DNA of 64,000 bases from Promethearchaeota archaeon (GTDB taxonomy: Archaea; Asgardarchaeota; Lokiarchaeia; Sigynarchaeales; SOKP01): the NCBI GenBank assembly GCA_014730295.1, contig WJIN01000345.1, positions 1 to 64,000 of the forward strand, given 5' to 3'. The translations under genes were made by a program, and so were the position numbers. Positions 37,046 through 46,138 of this stretch are shown here, one piece after another (position 1 is the first letter of the stretch; every line of letters starts with the position of its first letter). The notes under the pieces were generated by a model. It searched no databases and was not told the origin of the DNA. It was given only the letters and a program-made list of their open reading frames with translations.

Positions 37046-37315
37046 TTATATTCTATGCATAGCTCGAAATATATCTTCATGCTGAATTGATATAAACACG
37101 CCAATCTCTTCGCCGGCTTTTTTTAAATCCTCATTTACTTGTTTTATCGTCGAATCAGTCCGCTCAAAATCAACGACCATTATCATCGTAAAAAACTCTT
37201 GGGCATATGATTGGGAGATATCGGTGATATTGACCTTGTGATCTGCTAAAATCTGAGAAACCGTTGCCACTATACCAGGTTTATCCATCCCAATAACAGA
37301 GACTATAGCTTTCAT
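37046..37315 (-). CDS. ACT-domain protein, UPF0237
   Basis: 89 residues forming a single ACT domain: VSVIGMDKPGIVATVSQILAD with the Gly of the ligand loop, then VNITDISQSYAQEFFTMIMVV. This is the UPF0237 subgroup encoded next to UPF0210. ACT domains bind amino acids or similar small ligands, so it probably senses a metabolite for its partner. AGGTAT precedes the start. Confidence 0.93.
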   Translation of the reverse strand: MKAIVSVIGMDKPGIVATVSQILADHKVNITDISQSYAQEFFTMIMVVDFERTDSTIKQVNEDLKKAGEEIGVFISIQHEDIFRAMHRI

Positions 37316-37479
37316 TATTATACCTTTATTTTGAATAATATATTTACTATTAATCTTTGCCGATTATATCAGTCTTTTGGTACAAAATTTTACTTTTTAA
37401 GTTTATGATTGTAATTATAAAAAGAACTGAAAGGGAGAGTTAAAAAAAATAAAAAAAAGTATGTCTCCTAAATCGGTTA

Positions 37480-37836
37480 CTATTGTGGTGAAATAATGAA
37501 TGGATTTGGAGTCATAAACAAAATTATATTTGTTATGAAGAGAAATATAGAGAATAAAATTAAACTGTAGACTATATTGTTTCCTTTTCCATTTTCTGTT
37601 TTAGAGTATTTTCCTTTCCACACCAAAACAATATTCACTAGAATCAATAAGAGACCTAAAATGAATATTCCCAAATTAGTATAAACCAATGGGTCCATCT
37701 TTTCAATCATAAAATCTCTGTTAATAGCTCTTGTTAAAATACTTGTAAGAGACATCATAAAGGAAAACCCTAAAAAGAATAATCCGAGTGCGGCATCCAA
37801 TCTGTGGGGTTGTATTTTTAAGTTTTTTATATTCAT
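37480..37836 (-). CDS. Small membrane protein, three helices, unknown
   Basis: 118 residues with hydrophobic helices at about 13-36, 52-74 and 86-109. A GGTGAT ribosome site lies six bases before the ATG. It begins 19 bases after the end of the next membrane protein, so the two form an operon. No family recognised. Confidence 0.75.
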   Translation of the reverse strand: MNIKNLKIQPHRLDAALGLFFLGFSFMMSLTSILTRAINRDFMIEKMDPLVYTNLGIFILGLLLILVNIVLVWKGKYSKTENGKGNNIVYSLILFSIFLFITNIILFMTPNPFIISPQ

Positions 37837-37855
37837 AAATTATCACCTTAATATA

Positions 37856-38302
37856 TTAGTCAACAACATTTAGATTTGCTAAATAGTCATTACCTATAAT
37901 AATACTAGTTATCATTACCATAACAGCAAGTAAAACACTGACAAAAATGAATATTTGAACATTCATACTGCTATTGGTTCTATCGGCTGCTTTTCGAAAT
38001 GAGACCATATTAAAAATTAGTAGAATCAATGCTATTAGAAATATCATAATCCCAAGTATTTGTAGTGTAATTACTTTATCGCTAAGATATCTTAGGTAAG
38101 TAGAACTATCACCAAAAGTGGTCAAAATTAGAGAACCAGAAAGTGCTCCTATCGCTCCGCCTAATAACCAGATGAGAACTATCACATCTGGATTTTTTGT
38201 ATTTATAACATTTAATTTCATAATCAATCTTTTTTGAGATATTATTTTGTATATATGATTAGATAGTTTTGTCATACTTCTATTTAAAGCTATACTTTTC
38301 AT
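37856..38302 (-). CDS. Small membrane protein, three helices, unknown
   Basis: 148 residues from the ATG at 38302, chosen because AGGAT stands just before it; a TTG five codons earlier is possible. A basic N-terminal segment (MKSIALNRSMTKLSNHIYK) is followed by three helices near 40-62, 80-102 and 118-140. It may be a partner of the downstream three-helix protein, which shares the size and helix layout. Function unknown. Confidence 0.7.
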   Translation of the reverse strand: MKSIALNRSMTKLSNHIYKIISQKRLIMKLNVINTKNPDVIVLIWLLGGAIGALSGSLILTTFGDSSTYLRYLSDKVITLQILGIMIFLIALILLIFNMVSFRKAADRTNSSMNVQIFIFVSVLLAVMVMITSIIIGNDYLANLNVVD

Positions 38303-38475
38303 TTCTATCCTACTCAAATAGGTAGATAATAATGGACTTAAATGTCCAATTTAACAAAAAAGGTTAAAATGATAATAGAATATAATTAAGGATAGATTGA
38401 TCAATTACAATAAAATTTACGAATTTATAGCGTATTCAATATCATTTTTTCTTATATCTATAGGATTGAATAATG

Positions 38476-39741
38476 TCAGCTCCGATTACCTTTTTTTCTT
38501 AACGATTCGATTTCTTCAAGAAGGGTTTCGATTTTAAGAAAGACTTTTCCCTCGTTATATTTTCTTCCATCTGCATGATCTACATTTATCATTATACATG
38601 GAACATCTGGATGGGTTTCTCGGATTTTTTTCATAAGATCTAATTGCATAACCGAATATGGTTTACAACTAAAATTACTCGTAAATACCACTCCATCGAT
38701 ATCAAACCGTTCTATCATCTCTGTCATAGCATTATATCGTAATTGAAGTCCATAAGGACAGACTGTTGAGTTTTGAATTCGTGCTAATGATCTTAAGGGT
38801 TGGTCGGGGTCTAATGGATACCGTTTAACCTCGCCTTCTACAGTTCCCATGCAAGAAGTATAAGTTGCGTAAATAATATTTGCATCGATCCCTGCAAGTT
38901 TAGAGGACATAGGTCTAAGTTGATGCCACGGAGCAATATTATCCCATAATAAACGATACTTCTCACTCCTGACCGGATATTCTCCTTCCTCCATTAATGC
39001 TTTTGTTTCATCAGCAAGCATTTTAAAATGTTCTACAATCAAAGGAGTACCTCGATGAGAACTTAAGTATGGAGCCATATGGACAAATGAATCAAACGCA
39101 GAAATTCCTGAAGGGTGATGAGCCGCATAACCCAGAAATCTTTTCCAATGTTTCATCGCTTCATTGGAGTATGAAATTGCTTTCTTCACTTTTTCATTAT
39201 TGAAATCTTGACCGGTCAATTCCTCAATTAAAGTGATTAAATCCTTATATTGTTGAACAATATATTCCAAATCTTTTTCCTTTTGCTTTTTATAACAGAA
39301 AGGCACATCGAGAATAAAATGAGGAACATCATATTTTCGATGGTATACATCAAACCATTTTACTAATAATGAGCAGTTATTAGTATTTGAAATAAGTAGA
39401 TCTGGTTTTGGTAATCCCCCAATAGGAGAATTGTTTCCATTACCGAACATAGAACCCATATCTATCCGTGCATAGGAACATAAATCCATTGAAAATCCTT
39501 TACTTTCGGCGGTTTCTGCGAGGGTGGGACCTAATTTTTTAGCCGCACACATCGCGGAATGATTTTCGGGGACAGCAATGATGAGATCATCAAAACCTTT
39601 TAATAATTCAACAGGAACTACAATCGCGATCCAAATTACAAACTTACCTTTTTTTGCTTGGATTTTATTGTACGTGTAATACATCCCCATCATCTTTGTG
39701 AGGTTTTTCGCAGATTTTTCTAATCTTCTTGATTTTGACAT
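38476..39741 (-). CDS. 2-hydroxyacyl-CoA dehydratase/benzoyl-CoA reductase-type subunit (D-component)
   Basis: 421 residues. Cys residues in DLCSYARIDMG, NTNNCSLLVKW and FTSNFSCKPYSVMQ match the [4Fe-4S] ligands of the HgdB/FldC/BcrB family, and YGLQLRYNAMTEMIERF and GVVFTSNFSCKPY are family blocks. These subunits take an electron from an ATP-driven activator to dehydrate 2-hydroxyacyl-CoA or reduce benzoyl-CoA. It is 19 bases downstream of the second subunit. No activator ATPase (HgdC-like) lies nearby. GGAGATGA precedes the ATG. Confidence 0.82.
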   Translation of the reverse strand: MSKSRRLEKSAKNLTKMMGMYYTYNKIQAKKGKFVIWIAIVVPVELLKGFDDLIIAVPENHSAMCAAKKLGPTLAETAESKGFSMDLCSYARIDMGSMFGNGNNSPIGGLPKPDLLISNTNNCSLLVKWFDVYHRKYDVPHFILDVPFCYKKQKEKDLEYIVQQYKDLITLIEELTGQDFNNEKVKKAISYSNEAMKHWKRFLGYAAHHPSGISAFDSFVHMAPYLSSHRGTPLIVEHFKMLADETKALMEEGEYPVRSEKYRLLWDNIAPWHQLRPMSSKLAGIDANIIYATYTSCMGTVEGEVKRYPLDPDQPLRSLARIQNSTVCPYGLQLRYNAMTEMIERFDIDGVVFTSNFSCKPYSVMQLDLMKKIRETHPDVPCIMINVDHADGRKYNEGKVFLKIETLLEEIESLRKKGNRS

Positions 39742-39760
39742 TTTTTCATCTCCAGTTGGA

Positions 39761-40903
39761 TTAAATATTTGAAATTAATTCATAAAAGGCTTCGATTCTG
39801 GTTTTATAGGCCTCTATATTATAGGTTTCTTCTGCTGAAAATTCTAATTCCAATGTTTTTTTTCCATTTTCATCTAAAGTGTTTGAGAGTGTTGGAAATT
39901 CGAAATATTCATATTCGCAAAACTTTTCTCCAATAAAAATCACCCCATCTGCGTCGGTAATATCAATCAATTCGAGTATTTTTGGTATTCGTCTATCTGA
40001 GGTATAAAGTAAAGTCGGACAAGGAAAATGATTTTGATAAAACTCAACATAATACTCTCCTACATTCTGATATGAATTTTCGGGAGGCGTATAATAAATA
40101 CTTCGCCTAAGCGAAGCAATATCATTACCAACTATGTGAAATCCAGACTTTTCTATAAGATCTATAATTTTTAACGGAGGAGGAAATATTCCTGATAATA
40201 TTACCTTGTTTCCATTTGGTTTTTTCTTTAGGGCTGATTTTTCGGTAATTCTTTTGATGGTTGAATCAAATAGCTCTACTTTCTCTTCCAAAGTAAGATA
40301 ATTTGAGTCATGCATTGCTTTCACATATTCTTTGTAAGAAAGACCATATTCTACAATTTTACGTTCTAATTTCTTAGATAATTTCCGAAATTTTCTATAT
40401 TCTCTTACACTTTGCTGAAAATTTTCGAAATTAAATTTAAGTGGAAATTTATATTCAAGATCTCGAATTAGGACTTTAATTTCATCTATAAGATACTCAT
40501 GCATATATGATTTTTCCATAGAATTCATCGGAAGATGGAAATGAAAATAGGGGACAATTCCATTCTTTTTGTTAAGGTTGTAGGTTAGTATTTCAGGTAA
40601 ATTCCGCAAACTGTCGCAAGCATTATAAAATAAGATACCCTTCAAGATGTTCGCATAATCAGATAAGGTAAATTCTGTGAGATATCTGGCAATGGAGCAT
40701 ACATAATCTTGAACATGTTTGTCGCTTTGATGGGTATTGGTAAATTGGTGTTTAAACCCCCACATAATGAGAGGGGTGAAACCCATTGAATCCAATAGTT
40801 CCATGGGCGGATATAAAGGAAAACATCCTATTACTCGTTGCTTCTCGCCTAAATTCCTAAATACATTTCGTAGAGTATTCAATATAAAAACCCAAATTGC
40901 CAA
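39761..40903 (-). CDS. 2-hydroxyacyl-CoA dehydratase/benzoyl-CoA reductase-type subunit (partner)
   Basis: 380 residues. CFPLYPPMELLDSMGFTPL at the N-terminus is the family opening, followed by DYVCSIARYL, ILFYNACDSLRNL, and the C-terminal VIFIGEKFCEYEYFEFP with another candidate Fe-S cysteine. It is the first gene of a two-gene operon with the D-component, giving the expected heterodimer. Substrate cannot be read from sequence; amino-acid fermentation (hydroxyacyl-CoA) or aromatic degradation are the known roles of the family. Confidence 0.8.
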   Translation of the reverse strand: MAIWVFILNTLRNVFRNLGEKQRVIGCFPLYPPMELLDSMGFTPLIMWGFKHQFTNTHQSDKHVQDYVCSIARYLTEFTLSDYANILKGILFYNACDSLRNLPEILTYNLNKKNGIVPYFHFHLPMNSMEKSYMHEYLIDEIKVLIRDLEYKFPLKFNFENFQQSVREYRKFRKLSKKLERKIVEYGLSYKEYVKAMHDSNYLTLEEKVELFDSTIKRITEKSALKKKPNGNKVILSGIFPPPLKIIDLIEKSGFHIVGNDIASLRRSIYYTPPENSYQNVGEYYVEFYQNHFPCPTLLYTSDRRIPKILELIDITDADGVIFIGEKFCEYEYFEFPTLSNTLDENGKKTLELEFSAEETYNIEAYKTRIEAFYELISNI

Positions 40904-41055
40904 ATAATGTGATTGAAGGCTTAGTGGTAATTCTAGATATAGAATTTTTAATTATCGATACTATAATAATTTTATTTGAAGTAAACCCATATTTAAAACT
41001 AAAGAAAAAATGAAAAGGACCTAAAATAAGTAGTAAAGAAAAATTATTTACAGAT

Positions 41056-41859
41056 TTAAATTTCCTTGCCCGCTTTTATTTCTTCTAATTCTTTTTCGTT
41101 GATAAAACCTTTTAGTTCCATAACTTCAGATATTTTATTCATAAGGGTCTGAATTTCTTGAGCTTCTTCAATAGTATCATTTATTGTTTTAATATCCATT
41201 TTCAAATCCTCGATTTGTTCTTGTTTCAATGAGATCTTTTCTTCGTAGCTTCTTTTTATTCTTTCTCCTTCTTCTTTCATATTTTCGATATCTTGATGGA
41301 GCTTTCTAATTTGTTCCTCTTTAGATTGCGATTCAGACTTGAGATTCTCTATGGTTGTTTGAAGATCAGCGATTTTTGAATTGCGGTCCCCAATAAGTTT
41401 CTCTTTTTCAATTATAACATTCTGTTTTTCTTCTATAATATTATCTTTATCTTTTATAACAGCGTCTTTATCATTGATTATGATATTTAGTTTTTCAATC
41501 TTCTCGGAAGATTTTTGTAGTTTATCTTCTAAATGCTCTATTGTGTTATCTTTTTGCTCTAAATTCTCTTCTAAACGGGAAATTTCATCATTTAATTGTT
41601 CTCGATTTTTTTCGAATTCTTTTATTTTTTGATTGGTATCTTTCAATTTGAGTGTGAGTTCTTCTAAATATTTTTCAGAATTTATGAGCTTTTCTTTCGA
41701 ATCCGCTAATTTTTCAGTTTTCTCTTCTAATTCAGTTTTCAATCTGCTTAATTGCTTTTCTAAATCTGAAGTCTTTGCTCTTAGATCTAATAAATATCTT
41801 CCAGATACCTTTTGGGATTTCTCAGGATTCTCTTCAGCTTTTATCCAATCTATACTCAT
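41056..41859 (-). CDS. Coiled-coil protein of the 'IDW-KSQKV' family, long form
   Basis: 267 residues. The N-terminal 40 residues (IDWIKAEENPEKSQKV, then GRYLLDLRAK) and C-terminal 35 residues (VMELKGFINEKELEEI) closely match the 170-residue protein encoded at 45476-45988. Between them lies about 190 residues of uninterrupted coiled coil against about 95 in the short form. No other domain. The conserved ends probably bind partners, and the coil acts as a spacer of variable length. A GGATGATG ribosome site precedes the ATG. Confidence 0.82.
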   Translation of the reverse strand: MSIDWIKAEENPEKSQKVSGRYLLDLRAKTSDLEKQLSRLKTELEEKTEKLADSKEKLINSEKYLEELTLKLKDTNQKIKEFEKNREQLNDEISRLEENLEQKDNTIEHLEDKLQKSSEKIEKLNIIINDKDAVIKDKDNIIEEKQNVIIEKEKLIGDRNSKIADLQTTIENLKSESQSKEEQIRKLHQDIENMKEEGERIKRSYEEKISLKQEQIEDLKMDIKTINDTIEEAQEIQTLMNKISEVMELKGFINEKELEEIKAGKEI

Positions 41860-42072
41860 TTTTCATCATCCTAAGTGTATATATAATTATAGAAGCATCC
41901 TTTTTCTATTATAATATCTTATATTAAAATAATTAATACTTTTCTTTTCTGATAGTTAAAGCACTAATTCTTATTAACTTCAAGATTTTTTCCTAATAAC
42001 ACAAAATAAAATAAAAGAGCTTCAATTAGATCTATTAAATATAGGTCTCTTTATCAATGGAACCAATTAAAA

Positions 42073-42621
42073 ATGATAATTGCTATAACTGGTGCATCTG
42101 GAGTTAGCATCGCCGTAAAGCTTCTCGAAACCTTGAAGAGCCACAAGATTGAAACGGATTTGATCATATCAGAAAATGCGAAAGATGTTATTGAACTAGA
42201 AACGGAATATCAAGTGGAGGAAATCAGAAGTCTTGCTACGAGGTATTTTTCTGAGAACGACTTATCCGCACCACCCTCGAGTGGATCCTATAAATTTAAA
42301 TGGATGATTGTAATACCATGTTCTATGAAAACTCTATCCGCCATCGCTCATGGATTCGCTGATACTTTGATAACAAGGGCAGCTGATGTCACCTTAAAAG
42401 AAAAAAGGCAACTTATTTTAGTGGTAAGAGAAAGCCCATTTAATGCAATACATTTAGAAAATATGCTGAAGTTAGCCAAATTAGGGGTTATAATCGCACC
42501 TCCCATCCCATCATATTATATTAAACCACATTCCGTTGAAGAGGTTAATGAACAGATAGTGGGTCGACTCTTAGATATAATAGGAATACCTACCAACATT
42601 AAACGATGGGGGGATAATTAG
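42073..42621 (+). CDS. ubiX: Flavin prenyltransferase UbiX
   Basis: 182 residues. GASGVSIAVKLLETL is the UbiX flavin-binding opening, PCSMKTLSAIAHGFADTLITRAADV the central block, and ESPFNAIHLENMLKL with PPIPSYYIKP the C-terminal conserved stretch. It prenylates FMN with dimethylallyl (di)phosphate to make the prFMN cofactor of UbiD enzymes. Its position 60 bases before a UbiD-type gene and the dehydratase genes fits supply of prFMN to anhydromevalonate phosphate decarboxylase, so part of the pathway's product feeds its own cofactor. Confidence 0.93.
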   Translation: MIIAITGASGVSIAVKLLETLKSHKIETDLIISENAKDVIELETEYQVEEIRSLATRYFSENDLSAPPSSGSYKFKWMIVIPCSMKTLSAIAHGFADTLITRAADVTLKEKRQLILVVRESPFNAIHLENMLKLAKLGVIIAPPIPSYYIKPHSVEEVNEQIVGRLLDIIGIPTNIKRWGDN

Positions 42622-42682
42622 TCAAATCTTTTAGATTAATAATATATTTTTAATATAACTCAAATTTTAAAGGTAGATTCAA

Positions 42683-43939
42683 TTGAGAAGCTTTTTAGGA
42701 AAAATTGAAGTAAGCGAATTTGAAGAAATTATTGAAATTGACCATCTTGCTAAAATAATTAAAGACCGGGATGAAGCTCCGACTTTATACAAGGTTAAAG
42801 AATACCAAGCCAAAATTCTTGCGGGAATAATAACTGATCGAGAGAGTGTGTCGTTAGGTTTAGACACAACTAAAGAGAATATTATTCCAAATATAATAAA
42901 AAAATTAGATTATCTTAAACCATACGATATAAAGGATTCAGCACCTTTTTTAAAGAATCAAATTCAATTAGATTCAGAAAATACCATCGATCGCCATTTA
43001 CCCGTAATTGATTTCTATGCTGGGAAAAAATATACTACCTCGAGTGTGGTTATTATCGATTATCCCGATGAAAACCGTCAAAACGCATCCTTCCATCGGA
43101 TGATGCATATTAGTCAAAACAAATTTTCAATTCGAATTGTTGCTCAGAGACATTTAGATAACGCATATCAACACGCCGTGAAAAGTGGTAAAGATCTCAA
43201 CGTTGCCGTTGTTTTCGGAATCCATCCTGCAATCGAAATTGCTTCTGCATTTTCAGCACCTGAGCTAGATGAGTTAGAATTAGCATCGTCTTTTTTAAAT
43301 GGTCTCGATGTATTTAGATTACCTAATGGAATATTGGTACCTTCTGAATCAGAGTTTGTTATTGAAGCAAGGATAACTTCTGATTTAGCGAATGAAGGTC
43401 CTTTCATCGATTTAACCGGAACTGCAGACCGGGTTAGAAAACAACCTATACTTGTTGCAGATACGCTCTATTTTAGAGATGACCCGATCTTCAGAACAAT
43501 TCTACCGGGCGGAAAGGAACATAAAATGTTAATGGGGATCCCACAGGAACCACGGATATTCAAAGCTGTTTCTAATACCATTCCCACGGTAAAAAATGTG
43601 GTCCTTACTCAAGGAGGATGTTCTTGGTTACACGCAGTCGTCCAGATAGAAAAAAGAACTGAAGGAGATCCTAAAAATGCTATATTAGCTTCTCTAGCAG
43701 CCCATCCTAGCTTAAAGCGTGTGATTATTGTCGATGAGGATATTGATCTAACTGACCCTAATGAGGTGGAATGGGCAGTGGCAACTCGTTTTCAAGCAGA
43801 TACAGATCTAATACTAGTTCCAAAATCAAAAGGATCATCTTTAGATCCCTCCTCAAAAGATTCTATTACATGTAAATATGGAATGGATGCGACTAAACCA
43901 ATAACCAACAATGAAGAATTCAACAAAGCTGGTTTTTAA
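42683..43939 (+). CDS. UbiD-type decarboxylase, probable anhydromevalonate 5-phosphate decarboxylase
   Basis: 418 residues, start TTG at 42683 with AGGTAG upstream. UbiD motifs include RMMHISQNKFSIRIVAQRH, the Glu-rich LVPSESEFVIEARIT, GPFIDLTG and CSWLHAVVQIEKR. UbiD enzymes use prenylated FMN for reversible decarboxylation. In the archaeal mevalonate route described in Aeropyrum, a UbiD homologue decarboxylates trans-anhydromevalonate 5-phosphate to isopentenyl phosphate. The neighbours here (UbiX and both phosphomevalonate dehydratase subunits) make that by far the best assignment. Its stop overlaps the next start by one base (TAATG). Confidence 0.9.
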   Translation: MRSFLGKIEVSEFEEIIEIDHLAKIIKDRDEAPTLYKVKEYQAKILAGIITDRESVSLGLDTTKENIIPNIIKKLDYLKPYDIKDSAPFLKNQIQLDSENTIDRHLPVIDFYAGKKYTTSSVVIIDYPDENRQNASFHRMMHISQNKFSIRIVAQRHLDNAYQHAVKSGKDLNVAVVFGIHPAIEIASAFSAPELDELELASSFLNGLDVFRLPNGILVPSESEFVIEARITSDLANEGPFIDLTGTADRVRKQPILVADTLYFRDDPIFRTILPGGKEHKMLMGIPQEPRIFKAVSNTIPTVKNVVLTQGGCSWLHAVVQIEKRTEGDPKNAILASLAAHPSLKRVIIVDEDIDLTDPNEVEWAVATRFQADTDLILVPKSKGSSLDPSSKDSITCKYGMDATKPITNNEEFNKAGF

Positions 43940-45081
43940 TGTTTCTAACAAAACAAGAAGAAAAGATTTTGGATGGTGAATTAGGGCCCATAAAGGCCAA
44001 AGCGATGCGTATCTTAGCTACCTTAGGAGATATTTTTGACGCTGATAAGTTAATACCAATTGATTCAGTGCAAGTTTCGGGAGTTTCTTACAAGACGATT
44101 GGAGATGCTGGATTGAGCTTCTTAGAAGATTGGTCCCACGCAAAAGTAGTAGTAGAAACTAGGATGAATCCTGCGGGAATGGATCTTATTGATTGGAAAC
44201 AGATGGGAATTTCAAAAGATTTTGCCAATAAGCAACTCCGAATAATCGATGCGCTCACTTCAATGGGCGTTCAAAAAAGTTGTACATGCACTCCATATCA
44301 TGCGGGTTTGATTCCAACAAAAGGCAGTCATATTGCTTGGTCAGAGTCATCTGCGGTAGTATTTGCAAATTCAATATTGGGTGCAATGACGAATAGAGAG
44401 GGGGGTCCAAGTGCCCTCTCAGCGGCATTAATCGGAAAAACACCAAATTATGGTATGCATTTGGAGAGGAATAGAGTTGGAGAAATCCTCTTTGAAATAG
44501 ATTTTGATCTTACAGATTTTGATTTCTCATTGTTGGGATATTATATTGGCAAATACGCACAAAACAAAATCCCCATCATCTCCGGAATTAAGAAAGCAAA
44601 CCAGATCCAACTTAAATCATTGGGGGCTGGAGCTGCTGCATCAGGAGGGATTCCTTTATTCATGATAGAAAATATCACACCTGAATTTCGAATAATCGAA
44701 GAGCCCGAAAGGATTCAAGTGGACTATAAAGAGTTGACATCTATTCAAGAGGATTTAACAAATTGTGATTCGCCAAATATTATAAGTTTTGGGTGCCCAC
44801 ATTGCTCGTTAGAAGAGATTAAAGAAATAATACAAAAAAATAAAACCAATAAAGAGATTTGGATATGTACGACAAAACAAGCTAAAGAAAAGATTAAAGC
44901 TGTACCCCCGAATATAAAGATATTTTCAGATACATGTATGGTTGTGGCGCCTGTGGAGCAATTAGGTATCGAATGTCTTGCTACTGATTCCACTAAATCC
45001 GCACATTATTCCCAAACACTATCCCAAATAAAAACGATATTAAAACCAAAAGAGGAGCTTTTAAATGATATTAAAGGGTAA
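43939..45081 (+). CDS. Phosphomevalonate dehydratase large subunit (aconitase X type)
   Basis: 380 residues of the aconitase-X large subunit: CTCTPYHAGLIPTKGSHIAW with cluster Cys, SSAVVFANSILGAMTNREGG, SLGAGAAASGGIPLFM, GCPHCSLEEI, and a late Cys in DTCMVVAP. It dehydrates mevalonate 5-phosphate to trans-anhydromevalonate 5-phosphate using a [4Fe-4S] cluster. It follows the UbiD gene with a one-base overlap and its own end overlaps the small subunit by 17 bases, so expression is tightly coupled. Confidence 0.92.
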   Translation: MFLTKQEEKILDGELGPIKAKAMRILATLGDIFDADKLIPIDSVQVSGVSYKTIGDAGLSFLEDWSHAKVVVETRMNPAGMDLIDWKQMGISKDFANKQLRIIDALTSMGVQKSCTCTPYHAGLIPTKGSHIAWSESSAVVFANSILGAMTNREGGPSALSAALIGKTPNYGMHLERNRVGEILFEIDFDLTDFDFSLLGYYIGKYAQNKIPIISGIKKANQIQLKSLGAGAAASGGIPLFMIENITPEFRIIEEPERIQVDYKELTSIQEDLTNCDSPNIISFGCPHCSLEEIKEIIQKNKTNKEIWICTTKQAKEKIKAVPPNIKIFSDTCMVVAPVEQLGIECLATDSTKSAHYSQTLSQIKTILKPKEELLNDIKG

Positions 45082-45451
45082 GACAATTGTTCCAGGTAAA
45101 GTCAAAGCACGAAGTTTAGTTAGTACCACCCCTATTTCCTTTCTCGGAGATGTTGATCCAGAGAAGGGTATTATAGTAGATAAACAAAATGCTCTCTATG
45201 GAAAATCGATAGCAGGAAAAGTATTCGTATTTCCTCTTGGAAAAGGATCTACAGTGGGATCTTATGTTATATATCAATTGAAAAAAAATCAGAAAGCACC
45301 CGTTGCTCTAATAAATGCCGAAGCTGAAGCAATCATCGTAGTGGGAGCAATTATTTCAGATATTCCAATGGTCCAAGGAGTTGATATAGATAAAATACCA
45401 AATAATAAAGTAATCTATGTAAATGCAACTGAGGGATATATCAAATTATAG
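45065..45451 (+). CDS. Phosphomevalonate dehydratase small subunit (aconitase X swivel domain)
   Basis: 128 residues. GKSIAGKVFVFPLGKGSTV, then GSYVIYQLKKNQKAPVALI is the Ser-rich substrate-binding block of the aconitase X swivel subunit. AIIVVGAIISDIPMVQGVD is the conserved C-terminal part. It completes the active site of the large subunit encoded just upstream (17-base overlap). The fused form known in other organisms is split here, as is usual in archaea. Confidence 0.92.
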   Translation: MILKGKTIVPGKVKARSLVSTTPISFLGDVDPEKGIIVDKQNALYGKSIAGKVFVFPLGKGSTVGSYVIYQLKKNQKAPVALINAEAEAIIVVGAIISDIPMVQGVDIDKIPNNKVIYVNATEGYIKL

Positions 45452-45475
45452 TATATGGGCTAAAAAAAGAAAATA

Positions 45476-45988
45476 TCAGCTAAAATCATAGATCTTCTTT
45501 CCATTTACGATATCTTCTAACTCTTTTTCGGAAACAAATCCTTTATGCTCCATTATCTTATTCAGTCTATTGATTAAATATTCCATCTTTTCGGGGAGAT
45601 TGACTTTTTTCTCAAAAGAAGAAATCTTCTGTTTTAGATCCATATTCTCATCTATTTTGGAACTTAAATCCTTCTCAAGAGTTTTAATTTGAATACGATT
45701 ATTTGACAGCTCTTGTTTAAGATCTTGAATAGTCAAATCATTAGCTTCGAGTTGATTCAGAAGTGAAGATATTTTCTCATCCTTTCGCTCAATTTTGCTC
45801 TCTAACTCTTTTATTTCTGCTGCAACCTTCTCAAATTCCTTATGTATTTCTTCACTCTTCAGACTCTTCTCCCTTAATTGTCTCTCTAGATCATTAATTT
45901 TGGAGCGAAGATCTAATAAGAATCTACCTTCAACTTTTTGGGATTTGGTTGGTTTCTCTTCACAGCTTTCCCAATCTATGAAACTCAA
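45476..45988 (-). CDS. Coiled-coil protein of the 'IDW-KSQKV' family, short form
   Basis: 170 residues from a TTG at 45988; no ATG is available for the conserved N-terminus. Ends match the 41.1-41.9 kb protein: FIDWESCEEKPTKSQKVEG then RFLLDLRSKINDLERQL, and IMEHKGFVSEKELEDIVNG. The middle coil is about half as long. It converges with the dehydratase operon, its 3' end only 25 bases from the small-subunit stop. Function unknown. Confidence 0.8.
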   Translation of the reverse strand: MSFIDWESCEEKPTKSQKVEGRFLLDLRSKINDLERQLREKSLKSEEIHKEFEKVAAEIKELESKIERKDEKISSLLNQLEANDLTIQDLKQELSNNRIQIKTLEKDLSSKIDENMDLKQKISSFEKKVNLPEKMEYLINRLNKIMEHKGFVSEKELEDIVNGKKIYDFS

Positions 45989-46138
45989 ATTTGGATCACT
46001 TTTGATATTGGATTTGTAAAATTATATTTTTAACTATGGATAATTAGTTGAGGATCTTTAAAAATATAATCGTAGGATTAGAAAATTATCTATTAAACTA
46101 GGAATCTGTTTTACTAATTTGAATATATTATAATCGCT

